From Beta vulgaris subsp. vulgaris (taxonomy: Eukaryota > Streptophyta > Magnoliopsida > Caryophyllales > Amaranthaceae): 64,000 nt of DNA. Under the pieces are notes generated by a model. The model was not told the origin of the DNA, ran no database searches, and saw only the letters and a program-made list of their open reading frames with translations. The stretch spans positions 61,718,806-61,782,805 of the forward strand of contig NC_079202.1 of the NCBI RefSeq assembly GCF_026745355.1, given 5' to 3'. Shown piece by piece: positions 40,921-51,825 of the stretch. Numbering within the stretch: the stretch's first letter is position 1; every line of letters starts with the position of its first letter. The position numbers and the translations under genes are program-made.

Positions 40921-42172
40921 GATAATAATCACTGCTCAATTAGAGTAACCATTCACCATCATATGTTACTCTTAGCATTCTTTTATTTTTTGTGCTTTCT
41001 CTAGATTTATAGTAAGTTGCTGTGTGAGGATGTTAATGTAGATTTAACCCAGGGTTGTTAGGTGAATTTTAGTTAGTACTACTGTTTTTGTGACCTGAGA
41101 TATTGCTTTAGTTATATGATTTCACTATATGTAATAGCTTTGTCTTTATTACACCATTATATTTTCAAGTGATTGTTCTCATGAGATTGAATATGTGATT
41201 GGAATGAAAAATAAGAAAACCAACTTGAAAATGGTTTTTGGATTCAGCTAAGGCCATATATCTAACATTTAGCAATCTAAATATAAAACAAGAGAGTAGT
41301 GGATCCTATATCAGGTAAAATTGTAAGCTAGGTTGCATATAGACGGATATGAGTGCGGATTCGGGTACGGGGACGGAAAACGGCAGGATTTTGAAATTTT
41401 AGGAAAGGGTACGCGTATCCATACAGGATATGTATCGTATCGGGCACGGATGCGGGTATGAGTATGTGACCTAGAAGAGTACCATGCTACATAGATTGTA
41501 ACTTGTAAGAATACCCCCCAAACTCATGTTATTAACCTCATTTAGGGTATTACGGTATTACTCTTTTTTTTTTTTTTTTTTTTTTCCCCTCAAAAAACCT
41601 CATTTACAGTATTACTCTTTTCACCTAAATTTATTAGATCTGATTAGACCGGATGAGCCTCAACTTCACTATATGTATATATATACTTTTGAGGGGAATA
41701 TGTATATATATACTTATACCGGATGTGTCTTAGTTAACCCAAAACTTACTTTTAAAAGATGAATAGAAGACACTCTTCAATTTTTAAAATTTTTGCCATC
41801 TATTCTTTCTTAAGCACGATTGGTATAAAGGTCTTTCAATAGTGCTAGTTTGGGATTTGTGACGAGACACGACCCACTGATTATGTATCTCAGCCCATTT
41901 AAGCATGATGACCGGAGATTAGGTAGTGTGGATCTTGGGCGTTATGGAGTTCCACATGAGGCAAAACCTTGGACCCAGAAATTTGGTACTTTGGCCCTTC
42001 CAAATGAAAGCCTTCGTCCAGCTGTTGCGGAAAAAAATGTTTTTTTTTTTTTTTATCTTTATCGAAGTTTCGATAGTGCAAATTTCTTTATGTTAGATTT
42101 TTTTTTTTTTTGAAGGATGTTAGATAAAACATATGAAAAGGTGTTTAGTAGGGATAAACATAATAAATAAAT

Positions 42173-43127
42173 CGGTTTTTTCACCAAGTATCCCCGAGTT
42201 TTCGAGAAATTCACCCGGTACCCCTATGTTTTCAAAATTCACAGGGTACCCCTCATTTTTATGTAAATACACCCAGATACCCTAAATGACTAACGGCGTA
42301 AACCACCATTAATCATTAACCCTAATATTCTTTTTTTAATCCTAATTAATTCCTAATCATAACCCTAATCCTAACTCCTACCTCTAATCCTAACCCCAAA
42401 CCCTAACTCTAACCCTAACCTTAACCCTAACCCATCCTTCCACCACTCACGCCACCACCCTCCCCCTATCCCAGTAGCCCCCTTTCCCCACCCCAGCCGC
42501 AACCGCCCTCCCTTTCGCAGCCCCTCCTCCACCCTTCGCAACCCCTCCCCCCACCCCCAGTCGAGTTTCGAAACCCCTCCCCCCACCCCCGGTCGAGTTT
42601 CGCATCCCCTCCCCCCACCCCCGTCGAGTTTCGAAGCCCCTCCCCTCATCCCCGTCAAATTTTGAAACCCCACCTCCGTCGAGTTTCGAGCCCAGAAAAT
42701 TGAAACTTGACGTGGGTGGGGAGGGGCTTCGAAACTCGACGGGGGTGGGGGAGGGGCTGTGAAACTCAATTGGGGGTGGGGGAGGGATTGCGAAGGGTTG
42801 GGGTGGGTTAGAGGTTGCGAAGGGGTGGGGGAATGGCTGCTAAGGGGAGGGCGGTTGCGGCTGGGAGAAGGGGGTGCTACTGAGCTGGGGAATGGGGGTT
42901 ACTGGGTGGGGGAGGGGGTGGTGGAAGGGTTAAGGGTTAGGGTATGGTTAGAAGTTAGGGTTAAGATTGGTTAATTAGGATTAATACTAACAGTGTCAAC
43001 TTCCGTTAGTCACTAAGGGTATCTGGGTGTATTTACATAAAACTGAGGGGTACCCTGCGAATTTTGAAAACATGGGAGGTACCTGGTGAATTTTTTGAAA
43101 ACTCGGAGGTACTTGGTGAAAAAACCG
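42173..43127. mobile_element. Long-TIR foldback MULE (955 bp) with telomere-like and GC-rich interior
   Basis: Flanked by identical TAAATAAAT (42164-42172 and 43128-43136), a 9-bp target duplication. The terminal repeats from cggttttttcaccaagta extend inward at least 120 bp on each side. Inside, ccctaa-type repeats (42360-42430) and G/C-rich blocks of gagtttcgaa plus cccctccccccaccc are mirrored on the other arm (ttagggttaag near 42925-42965), so nearly the whole element is one palindrome centred near 42695. No transposase is present. Confidence 0.9.
42371..42430 (+). repeat. Telomere-like (CCCTAA)n degenerate array inside the MULE
   Basis: About nine variants of cctaac/ccctaa in a row, mirrored as ggttaggg variants near 42925-42965. 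The plant telomere unit is CCCTAAA; here the unit is mostly CCCTAA with errors. Confidence 0.7.
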
Positions 43128-43460
43128 TAAATAAATTTACAGGAAAAGTCCTTAGTGGATCGATTTTTTACTCTCTCTGTCTCCAATTTGTCTTAAAAGT
43201 TTGTATTTATCGTAACTGAGTAAATCTTCAAAAAATGGAGGGAATACTCCCCCCGGATTTTATTAGTCTATTCACTCATTTAGTAGTTTGCTCACTCCTT
43301 TTTGTTTTTGGAATGGTACTACCAATTCTATATTATTATTTTTACAATAAAGTTTTTCTCATTTTACTTCTTTTGACTCACAACATTAACTTTAATACAA
43401 TATGTGATAGATTAATACTTACTCTTTCATTGGATATGTTATTATTCTCATATTTAGGAG

Positions 43461-43634
43461 CAATGACGGATCTAGAAAATATATTTAGTGGGTCAAAATA
43501 AAAATGAAGAAATTTAGAGGTATCAAATAGTTAAATTGAAAGACTCCAAAATCTCAAAAAGTTTACGAGAAAATTTCGTACATATTTGAATGGGATCAAT
43601 TGACTCCACAACTTGCTATGTGGTTTCGCTACTG
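43461..43634. mobile_element. Small hAT-type MITE within duplicated segment, copy 1
   Basis: Starts caatgacggatctag and ends gtttcgctactg. Flanked by tttaggag and tctaggag, an 8-bp target duplication with one difference. The second copy is at 57261-57442. Confidence 0.65.
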
Positions 43635-44181
43635 TCTAGGAGATCAATAAAGACTGGAGTCATTCTTCGAGGCCATTACCACATCCTTAGTAATACTTAA
43701 AATTTGGTGGTTTAGATTTCATATAGAAAATTAATGGCTAGAAATTTCCATGACAGTGATTAGTGATGATAACTCTCATTTGCTAGGAGAGAGAAAATTA
43801 GTGGTATAAGTCCTATAGAACTTTCTCCTGTGAAAATGTTCTAAATATTAAAAATGAGCGAAGTATATGTTGCAATGCACCTTTCTCGCAATTTTCAATC
43901 AATTGGAGGTTTTTTTTTTTTCAAGAATATAAAAGAGTATTACGAATTTATTTAGCGAGTTGATTGATAATTGATCGTACCTTGTAAATACTAACAAACA
44001 ACTATTTTATGCCTTTTAAAGCCAACAACCGTTTTATGAGATCCATTCTGGATCATACTATAGCTAGGTACAAGTGGATGCCATCGAATGGCAAAACTCT
44101 AATCCACGTTGATAGAAAAGTTGCAACAATTTCCCTAAGCCCATAACTATGATGTTTTCAAATAAAATAAAAAAAATTGTA

Positions 44182-44402
44182 TATGTTTCAAAATATAAGG
44201 CATTTATATTTTACAAAAAATTATTTAGATCATAAATATCTCTCATGATATGATAAATAAAAATTATACCGTTGAATTCGTCTTGAAAAATACTATGATA
44301 ATAATATTTTTTAAAATTTTCTATCAACATATATTAAGAGCAATTAACGGTCAAAATTCGACCTCGAACATCATGCATACTATATATTTTGAAACGGGGA
44401 AG
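44182..44402. mobile_element. Stowaway-like MITE present only in copy 1
   Basis: The left tatgtttcaaaatata is inverted at the right as tatattttgaaacgggg, with TA on each side. Copy 2 (near 58650) reads straight across this site as ttgtatgaagttat. Confidence 0.8.
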
Positions 44403-44869
44403 TATGAAGTTATAATCAGAAAGTCTTTATTTCCTTATCGTATAAAAACAAAAACAAAAATAGTTGATATAGAAATTAAATGAGAAGCTCTTATTTACTG
44501 TTGGACCATTCAATATTCATCTAACAAATTAGTTAATTCCGTTTCCTATTCCCCATCTAATCTAATAATGCTATGTCTATAAAGTTATTATGGAAGGAAA
44601 TTGCTCCAGGAGAGGATTTAGACATTTTCCCTATTTATATTGATCGATTTTCTTTGTGTAAGGTTATATCACTTATATGTCATATTGTCATGTCTTCCTC
44701 GATCTTCATAAACCATAAGGCTAAAACATGGGATAAAGCTTATCCACATGTACAATAATAATACTTCTACTTCCTCAACTCATATTACCTGATAAAAAAT
44801 TGTAAAATAATAACAATAATTTTGATTGCTGGATTCTTTTTTATTGTAGCAATTGAGTTTTCACGATTG

Positions 44870-45000
44870 AGAATTAAGGTTGGCCTAGTGTTTGTAAGAT
44901 CCTCCTTCCACCTTGTGACAGGGGTTCGATTCTCACCTTGCAAGAAGGATTCCTAATTTTCCCCTTCTTTTCAAGGGTATTCTCCTTACCTTCAAAAAAA
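44870..45000 (+). mobile_element. tRNA-derived SINE (about 130 bp) with 19-bp target duplication
   Basis: Flanked by aattgagttttcacgattg (44851-44869) and the same 19 bp with one change (about 45001-45020). It has a box A-like ttggcctagtg and a box B-like ggggttcgattctc, ending in a run of A. Confidence 0.85.
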
Positions 45001-45034
45001 AAATTGAGTTTTTACGATTGTCAACTCAAATATT

Positions 45035-45215
45035 TAATTATTAAAAGAGACGGTCTAATTTCAATATAAAAGTAGACCTAGTCACTAAATAGATTAAACC
45101 AGTCACCGAAAGAAATTAACCTAGTTATTATTGGGCCAGTTCTCTTTTTAATATTGGGTTTATCATTGTTTAATTATAATTTAGAAATAGGCAGTCTCTT
45201 ACGAGATAATCTCAT
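45035..45215. repeat. Dispersed ~180-bp repeat (second copy of 24925-25113)
   Basis: Shares attaaaagagacggtctaat, agtagacctag, gaaattaacct and ttctctttttaatattggg with 24925-25113, in the same order. Probably a MITE, but its ends are not resolved. Confidence 0.6.
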
Positions 45216-45446
45216 AAAAATTTGATATTTTGAAAATATATATGGAGACAAATCTAACAAAACCCACTGACTATATCTTTAATTACTTTTTAATAATATA
45301 AGAATCCAATTGTTGCAGTTGAAAAAGAAAGGGAGAAAGTAATAAATAAGCTAAGTCTGCCAACAGCCAACCTTAATTTCTTCTCATTATTGGAGGGATT
45401 TTCACTGCCCACCATTGATGCGCGAGGGTCATAGAATCAAACTTGG

Positions 45447-45673
45447 AAAGGATGAGGAGTTAGCTCATGTGGTAGAGCACTCCCCTCTGATCTCTGAGGT
45501 CAGGGGTTCGATATTTACCCCCAACATTATGTTGGGATATTTCCTTAGCATGCTTTGCATGCTTTACTAGCCAATGTGCTGGTAGTTCCTACAAGGCTAG
45601 TAGCCTTGATAGGGGTTAGCCCTTGGGCTGACTTAAATTTCCCAATCAAAAAAAAAAAAAAAAAAAAAAAATT
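45447..45673 (+). mobile_element. tRNA-derived SINE (about 227 bp) with poly-A tail and target duplication
   Basis: Flanked by gaatcaaacttgg at 45434-45446 and 45674-45686. The head resembles a tRNA: box A tagctcatgtggtagagc and box B caggggttcgatat. A non-tRNA body and a run of about 24 A follow. Confidence 0.92.
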
Positions 45674-45856
45674 GAATCAAACTTGGGAGAGGAGGGCATT
45701 ACACTGTACACCACCAAACTTTGCAATGCAGAACGACATTTTCTTTATCCGAAAAGATTAGCTAGATATTGAAAACTTAAACTTCTTATACATAATTTAT
45801 TTTCTTTATTTGTTGTTAAGAAGATTAGAAGAAGCGTTTTACAGTCTACGAAAGCA

Positions 45857-46014
45857 GATGGATAACGAAATTATCCACGGCGAACACAGTTTCAATGTTC
45901 AAATCCCTTTTTCTTTCTTTCTACTTTGTAGTTTGTACTGCCTTCGTGACTCATATGAATAATAATAAAAAAACCGATGGATAACGAAATTATCCACAAC
46001 GAACACGATTTCAA
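45857..46014 (+). repeat. 39-bp direct repeat around a truncated SINE tail
   Basis: 45857-45895 and 45976-46014 are near-identical over 39 bp, starting gatggataacgaaattatcc. The 80 bp between them matches the 3' part of the SINE-like element at 32890-33010, including its A-rich end. This looks like a target duplication, though 39 bp is unusually long. Confidence 0.7.
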
Positions 46015-46564
46015 CATTGCTAGCTAAACAACCTCTCCAGCTTCCTCTCGAAATTTCTGTGTACCCTCAATAATCACAGCCTCAAGGCCGTCGGCGGCCG
46101 ATTCAGCCCTCTTGTCGCGTGGTTTCTAGCGTTTAGTGGTGCAATTGGTCTATTGTGTTTTCGCAATATATTTCCTTCACTTGTGTGGTATAAATAATCC
46201 CTAATTTCATTTTCTTCGGTTGGTCGTGGACAAGAAAAGAAAGGAGTTGATCCCTCAATCAAAGCATCACTTAACTGTTGGTTGTCATATTTGTAGTACT
46301 AAGGTTATTAATGGTGTCTTTAATAATGTTTTACTTTGTAGTACTGATTGTGTGTTGGGTCTTGTAAGTTGTAACCGACAAAATGGCCTTATGTCATGAG
46401 TAGTGGGTTTTGTGTTGCTTGTATGTACTTGTTGGAAAAAAAAAAAATCCACCTCTTAAGTGTCCCTACTCCCTAACTAGATTGAACAGTGTTTGGTATA
46501 CCAGTTGATATACTTAATCCTAATTCCTAAGGGTGATATTAGACATCAACATCTAACGGGGTCA

Positions 46565-46568
<4 letters not shown>

Positions 46569-46616
<48 letters not shown>
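46569..46616. repeat. (TA)n microsatellite
   Basis: About 24 uninterrupted ta units. Confidence 0.95.
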
Positions 46617-46621
<5 letters not shown>

Positions 46622-47387
46622 CACGATGTGTTTGAATTTTTTTCGAAACAGATATTCGATTTTCTCTGGTATAAGAGTCAAAATTTAAACATTAGACATA
46701 TGAAGTATAATTGTTTATAGTTGCAAAATTTGATTGGTTTAGTTTCTGTCACTTAAGTCTCTCACCATTATTTTTGTCTTTTTTTTCTTTTTACTTTTCA
46801 AAGTTAAATTCTATGAACAAAATAGAAATTATATTGAATTTATTTATGATTTCTAATATTATAATTTTTTAGTTGATTTTTGAATTAAGTATAGTACTAA
46901 CTTCTAAATTCTAAACACTATAAAAAAGTAAATAATTTTTTTCCTTGTCTAACTTCTAAATTATGATTTCACTACAAATACACCTCTATCTTTATCATGA
47001 CTCACCATTAATTGGTAATGGTTCTTGAGAATAGTGATTTGTAAGTAAATTTTTGTAATTATTTTTGTATGTATTGACGTTCTAGGTTATTAGTTTTAGT
47101 TTGTATGTTAATTTTAATTAGTTTTAATAAAGTTTCCCGATTATTTGAGTGATTTGCGTGATTTTTATAACGTGATTTTCTCAATTGTATGAGTGATTTG
47201 TAAAGTTTCTTCTTTTAAGTGATTTGTGAGTAAGTGTTGTAAATTAATTTTCGGTAGTTTTCTTTGAGTGTCGATTTTGATTTTGACATTTCTTTTGTAA
47301 TTTAGAAAAGGAAGGAGGGGCAAAATAAGCATTTCAAAAGAGGACACCATTGCTCCCCCTTCCTTTATATAATAGAGATATATATAT

Positions 47388-47999
47388 AACCCAAGACAAA
47401 CAAATATCATGTTGTCATATGTACTCTCTCATTTTTCACATAATCAAATGAGATACCAAACAATAAAAATGTGTGTTTTTAGACTCAAACTCATGAACTC
47501 TCATTTGATAACCTAATGTACTAACCAACTCTACTACCATACTCATGCTGGTATATTTAAAGACAAGATAACATTTCTATTTTTGAATACTTCAAATGCA
47601 CATTTAAATAATTTGGGGCGTATCGTCCGGGACAAGAACTAGTTATTATATTATATCCTACTTTACTATTCAAGTAAAAATATTTATATAATATATATTA
47701 GCTAAATTAATAAATTAATCTATATATAACCTAAAACCCAAGACAAACAAGTGTCATGCTGCTACATGTAATATCCCATACTCCACACAATCAAATGAGA
47801 CATTAAACAATAAAAATGTGGTTTCAAGACTCGAACCCTTGACCTCTCATTTGATATGCTAAAGCACTAACCAACTACATTACAATACTCAATTAGTCTT
47901 TTTTTGGGGGAAAATCATTTAAAGACAAGATAATATTTCTATTTTTGAAGACTTCAATGCATATTGATAAATAATTCAGGACCTATAGTACGAGACACA
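47388..47999 (-). mobile_element. Two tandem copies of a unit containing an antisense tRNA-like SINE
   Basis: Unit 1 (about 47388-47640) and unit 2 (about 47733-47999) share cccaagacaaacaa, caatcaaatgaga, aataaaaatgtg and aaagacaagataa. Read on the minus strand, unit 2 contains box A-like gtagttggttagtgct and box B-like agggttcgagtc, so each unit probably includes a tRNA-derived SINE in minus orientation. Confidence 0.6.
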
Positions 48000-48201
48000 A
48001 ACTAATACTCCCTCTGTATTTTTTTATCTTTCCATTTAGAATCTTGACATTATTCACAATTAGAGAGAATCTTTTAGATTTTTCTCAATATATAAGAAAA
48101 AATATTGTCATATGGAGTCTTGTTTGATTCGTCTCAATGAGTACTTTATTAATATACAATTATTATAATTTTTATTAATATATAATGAAAGATATTTAAT
48201 A

Positions 48202-49412
48202 CTTCCTCCGTTCTATAATAAGTGAAACATAGGGATTGGGCACAAGATTTAATAAACATCACTTTCAAAAGCCACAAAGTCATAAAATACCCTTTTCATT
48301 ATCAAAAGGATGTTCATCCTACACCTTGCCCATGTGGCTGGCTTTTGACAGTATTTTTGAAAGTGGACCAGCTCTTACTCTCTCATCACTAAAAACAATT
48401 TTTTTTAATGTACAAATGCATATGGTTTGGTGTACAATAATATACGAGTGTACATTTGGGGATTTTGAGTGATCAAAACAATGACCATCAGTGTACATTG
48501 TGATTTTATTGAATTTCGGTATGAGACTGTAATTGTACATATTGAATTTCATTAGTGAACAAACATCAAACACACCAATGTACAAAGATTGGAAATTACT
48601 CACTTGACATATTTCGGTGTGAGACTGTAATTGTACATATTGAATTTCATTAGTGAACAAACATCAACACACCCAGTGTACAAAGATTGCAAATTACTCA
48701 CTTGACATCAGATTCAGGAATTAACCTGGGTTACTTTCAACTGAGGGTTGTCATTGTACATTTTGATTTTATTAATGAACAACCACGAAGCCAAGAATGT
48801 ACAAGGAGGTTGAGTATGGAAAAGAGAGAAGTGGTGAATTTCGGTATGAAACTGTAATTCTACATATTGAATTTCATTAGTGAACAAACATCAACACACC
48901 AGTGTACAAAGATTGCAAATTACTCACTTGACACCAGCTTCAGGAATTGAGTTACTTTTAGCTGGGGGGCTGTCATTGTACATTTTGATTTTGTTAATGA
49001 ACAACCACACACGAAACCAAGAATGTACAAGGAGGTTGAGTGTAGAAAAGAGAGAAGTGGTGAACAGTATATGGGGGAAATGATGGCGGTTGACATCAAA
49101 TCAGTTATTAAATGGGAACAGTAACTGATCAATTTTTGAATTTTCGACATGTACACTGGATGTAATGGGAATGTACATTAGTTGTCAAATCAATAACTTT
49201 TTAGCATGTTGAATGGCGCCTTTTATTCTTCTTTCCTTGCGTTTTGGAGCTGGTGTAGGATGCTCATCCTACACCTTGGTCCAGGATCTACTAATTGGTT
49301 TGTGATGGGTATTCTTGTCATTTTATAACTTTCTTTCCATTTGAGGTATGTTTCACTTATTTTGAAATGTTTTAAAATAATAAATATTTCACTTATTATG
49401 AAACGGAGGAAG
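48202..49412. mobile_element. Large Stowaway-like element (1.2 kb) with internal tandem repeats
   Basis: The left end cttcctccgttctataataa and the right end ttattatgaaacggaggaag are inverted, with TA on both sides; the inverted match continues into the subterminal gtgaaacat/tttcac. An inner pair, catcctacacctt, occurs near both ends (48314 and 49268). The interior carries a partial and two full 226-bp tandem units. It is far longer than a usual MITE and has no transposase frame. Confidence 0.8.
48512..49062 (+). repeat. 226-bp tandem repeats rich in TGTAC
   Basis: Unit 1 is partial, 48512-48610. Units 2 (48611-48836) and 3 (48837-49062) are both 226 bp and highly similar, starting atttcggt and ending agagagaagtggtga. 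Each unit contains several tgtaca motifs, spaced similarly. Confidence 0.85.
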
Positions 49413-50095
49413 TATAGAAATAGATTAAGTGCATTTGACAAACATATAAAGTCAAAATAGGAAAGATAAAAAAAATATAAAGAATATATATCTTAAAAAC
49501 CTATAAAGGAGGCCACCTTAAAGAAACATGTTGACTACTTGACTATATGAGAGAGCCATAGAGGCTAGGCCCCTACCTGCCCTCTTTGTAATGACATAAT
49601 TAGATGATGTATCACTAAGTTGTTTGTCATCTTTTCATTTTCTATAAATAGTTTACAACGAAAAAGTAAAAAAAGACAAAAAAATTGATATCAAAGTTAA
49701 GTTAAAGTGGTACTAAAATAGAGTATTTTGGTACCAACTCTATTTTAATATCAATTGTTAGTTTGATACCGAGGTTACATTTTGGTACTGTAAATTTATT
49801 TTTGTACCACTTTGACTTAGATTTGATATCGAAAATTTTTGTCTTTTTGTAAGAGATGTTATTTTAGCATCTCACTATGAGACGCCTATAACACCTCATT
49901 TAGAACACAGAATACCATTAAATGTAATAGATAATGTTTCTTAATTATTTTGAATATCATAAAATTTGCAAACTTTCAAAACTACACTCTCTACTTTTTC
50001 TGCACAGCTACTTTTATTTTTTCTTAATTTTTTTAGGCTTCTGAATTTTTATTATTTTTTTCTGTAAATGAGTAAAAATGACTTAAAAAATAGTA

Positions 50096-50360
50096 CTCCC
50101 TCTGTCACAATTTAGTTGCTACATTTGCTTTATCACAGTTTACGAGATGCAACTTCAAATACCAATATCTTGAGTTACATATATGAAAAAATTAAAAAAA
50201 AATTATATTTGAAAAATACAAATTGGGACAAATCAAACAAGATCCAACATGACTATGTTTTTTCTTATGTATATGGAGTAAAAGATAGTCAAATTAAAGT
50301 TATGACGTGAATAGTGCCTCCTACGATCAAAATGCAGCAACGAAATTGGGACGGAGGGAG
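50096..50360. mobile_element. Stowaway-like MITE (265 bp)
   Basis: The left end ctccctctgtcacaatttag and the right end cgaaattgggacggagggag are inverted and flanked by TA. Confidence 0.85.
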
Positions 50361-50584
50361 TAGATCCTTAAGCGATTCAATCATTCATGAAAAATAGTCA
50401 TGTATCCTACTTTAATTTGTCTGAACTCTGACTATGACATTCATTCATATCATTGGCTTGCAACCTGACTTCTGTGGACCACATTAATGTTAATATATAT
50501 CAAGATAAAGGTTATGTTTAGTTCACCTAAAATTTTTTGATCTGAACTTATCTGATCTGATTTGAACTTATTTTTTCTGATCTA

Positions 50585-50830
50585 CAAGATCTTATCTTTT
50601 ATAAAATATATTATTACTATTATATTATTACTTTGTAATTTATTATTATGCAATATATTATAAAATCTTATTTATAGTGTTACTATTATTATCATTTTAT
50701 TTCTATCACAAATCTTACACAACTTTATTAATAATAATTACTATTATTATTATTACATTATTTTAATAACAATATAATTATTATAATAATAATAATTACT
50801 AAAAATAATCATATAACCCAAGTCATTAAT
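50585..50830. repeat. AT-rich simple-repeat region (ATT/AAT)
   Basis: Interrupted runs of tta/att and aat trinucleotides. No coding or transposon signal. Confidence 0.7.
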
Positions 50831-51045
50831 TTATAGGAGCACTTATAAAATATTTCACACTTTGCCTTAAAAAAAATGTTTCGCACTTGAGAAGTCGGCA
50901 GACTCAACTATTTTTTTTTCATATAAAATAAAATAAGAAATACAAACAACTATGACCTGCACAAGAAAGAAATGGATAGTGTGCAACTTCAAATAGCTAG
51001 ATAGATTGGAATTCGATAGGAAGAGGTATACATGATTTATTTATA

Positions 51046-51825
51046 CTCCCTCCCTCCCAAAATATAGTTCTCATTTTCCTTTTTTCACGGTAATTTATGC
51101 AAGTAGAATTTAAGATGGCTAGTAAATATTTTTTGTTTATTTAAATAACTGTTGTACGGAAAAAGATGATTTTAGGCGAGAAAATGGAGAATAATTGGTG
51201 AAAGAGCATTAATTGTAACATTTTGGTCGAATAAACAAAGGAAAAAACAAAATTCAAGAAGCAAATGAATGATGGGACACAGTTTTTCTAGACAAACTAG
51301 TGAGTGTCCCAGGCGATGCTCCAGATTGTTTCTTTTCGTAATTTTTTGTCTTGTGAGGAAAAAATTGAAGTCATAATTTGAAGAATACAAGAAATTGGAG
51401 TAAGAGTTTATGTCTACAATGTCTACTATCATTACCATTAATGTGTTAGGTATCCAACTACTTGTGTAGTCTTTTAATGAAATATAATTACAAGACATTA
51501 TTATATTTTATTTTGAAATATTAAACAATGATATTATGTTGGATCAATGGTTAAGCTTTCACTTTCTATTTCAAAGGTCACGTGTTCGATAGCTTCTAAC
51601 CACACGACATATTTTTTTTAGTTGAGGGGTTTGACATGAAAATAGAGTATTTGCATTAGAACCTTAGAGGAGAGTGCCACATGGCACATAGACATTCTTA
51701 TGAACGCCTTTTAATATATTAGTATAGATTACGAAAAAATGTGGAATTAAATATGAAAATGGAAACTATATTTTGGGACACCCAAAATAAAAATGGAAAC
51801 TATATTTTAGGACGGAGGGATCGGA
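51046..51825. mobile_element. Long Stowaway-like element with a nested SINE-like block
   Basis: The left ctccctccctcccaaaatat and the right atattttaggacggaggga form the ends. A 25-bp subterminal block (aaaatggaaactatatttt) is duplicated at 51757-51810. At about 51540-51640 a box A-like tggatcaatggttaagc and a box B-like cgtgttcgatagc suggest a SINE remnant inside it. Confidence 0.6.

Larger units (their letters stand above)
43426..44587 (+). repeat. Duplicated segment, copy 1 (carries a Stowaway insertion)
   Basis: Matches 57228-58858 from tcattggatatgttattatt through to ctatgtctataaagt, same order and strand. It lacks the hAT element of copy 2, reading directly through the target site at about 43992, but has a Stowaway-like insertion at 44182-44402 that copy 2 lacks. 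Confidence 0.85.
48008..49480. mobile_element. Older Stowaway-like MITE split by a younger 1.2 kb element
   Basis: 48008-48198 starts ctccctctgtatttttttat and follows the family at 60972 up to aatgaaagatatttaa. The family's continuation (a degraded gcaaatg..aagt.aaataggaaaga block) resumes after 49413. The element at 48202-49412 sits between the halves. Confidence 0.6.

Noticed and set aside
42371..42430. Interstitial telomere from a chromosome fusion
   Set aside because: The repeats are degenerate, mirrored, and lie within a transposon with its own target duplication, so a fusion is not needed.
42371..42974. Pro/Gly-rich frames on both strands
   Set aside because: Products of the G/C-rich palindrome inside the MULE at 42173-43127.
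45447..45530. Possible functional tRNA gene
   Set aside because: Has A and B boxes but no complete cloverleaf, and is joined to a SINE body with A tail and target duplication.
48512..49062. CRISPR-like array
   Set aside because: The units are long head-to-tail tandem repeats without spacers, in a eukaryotic transposon.
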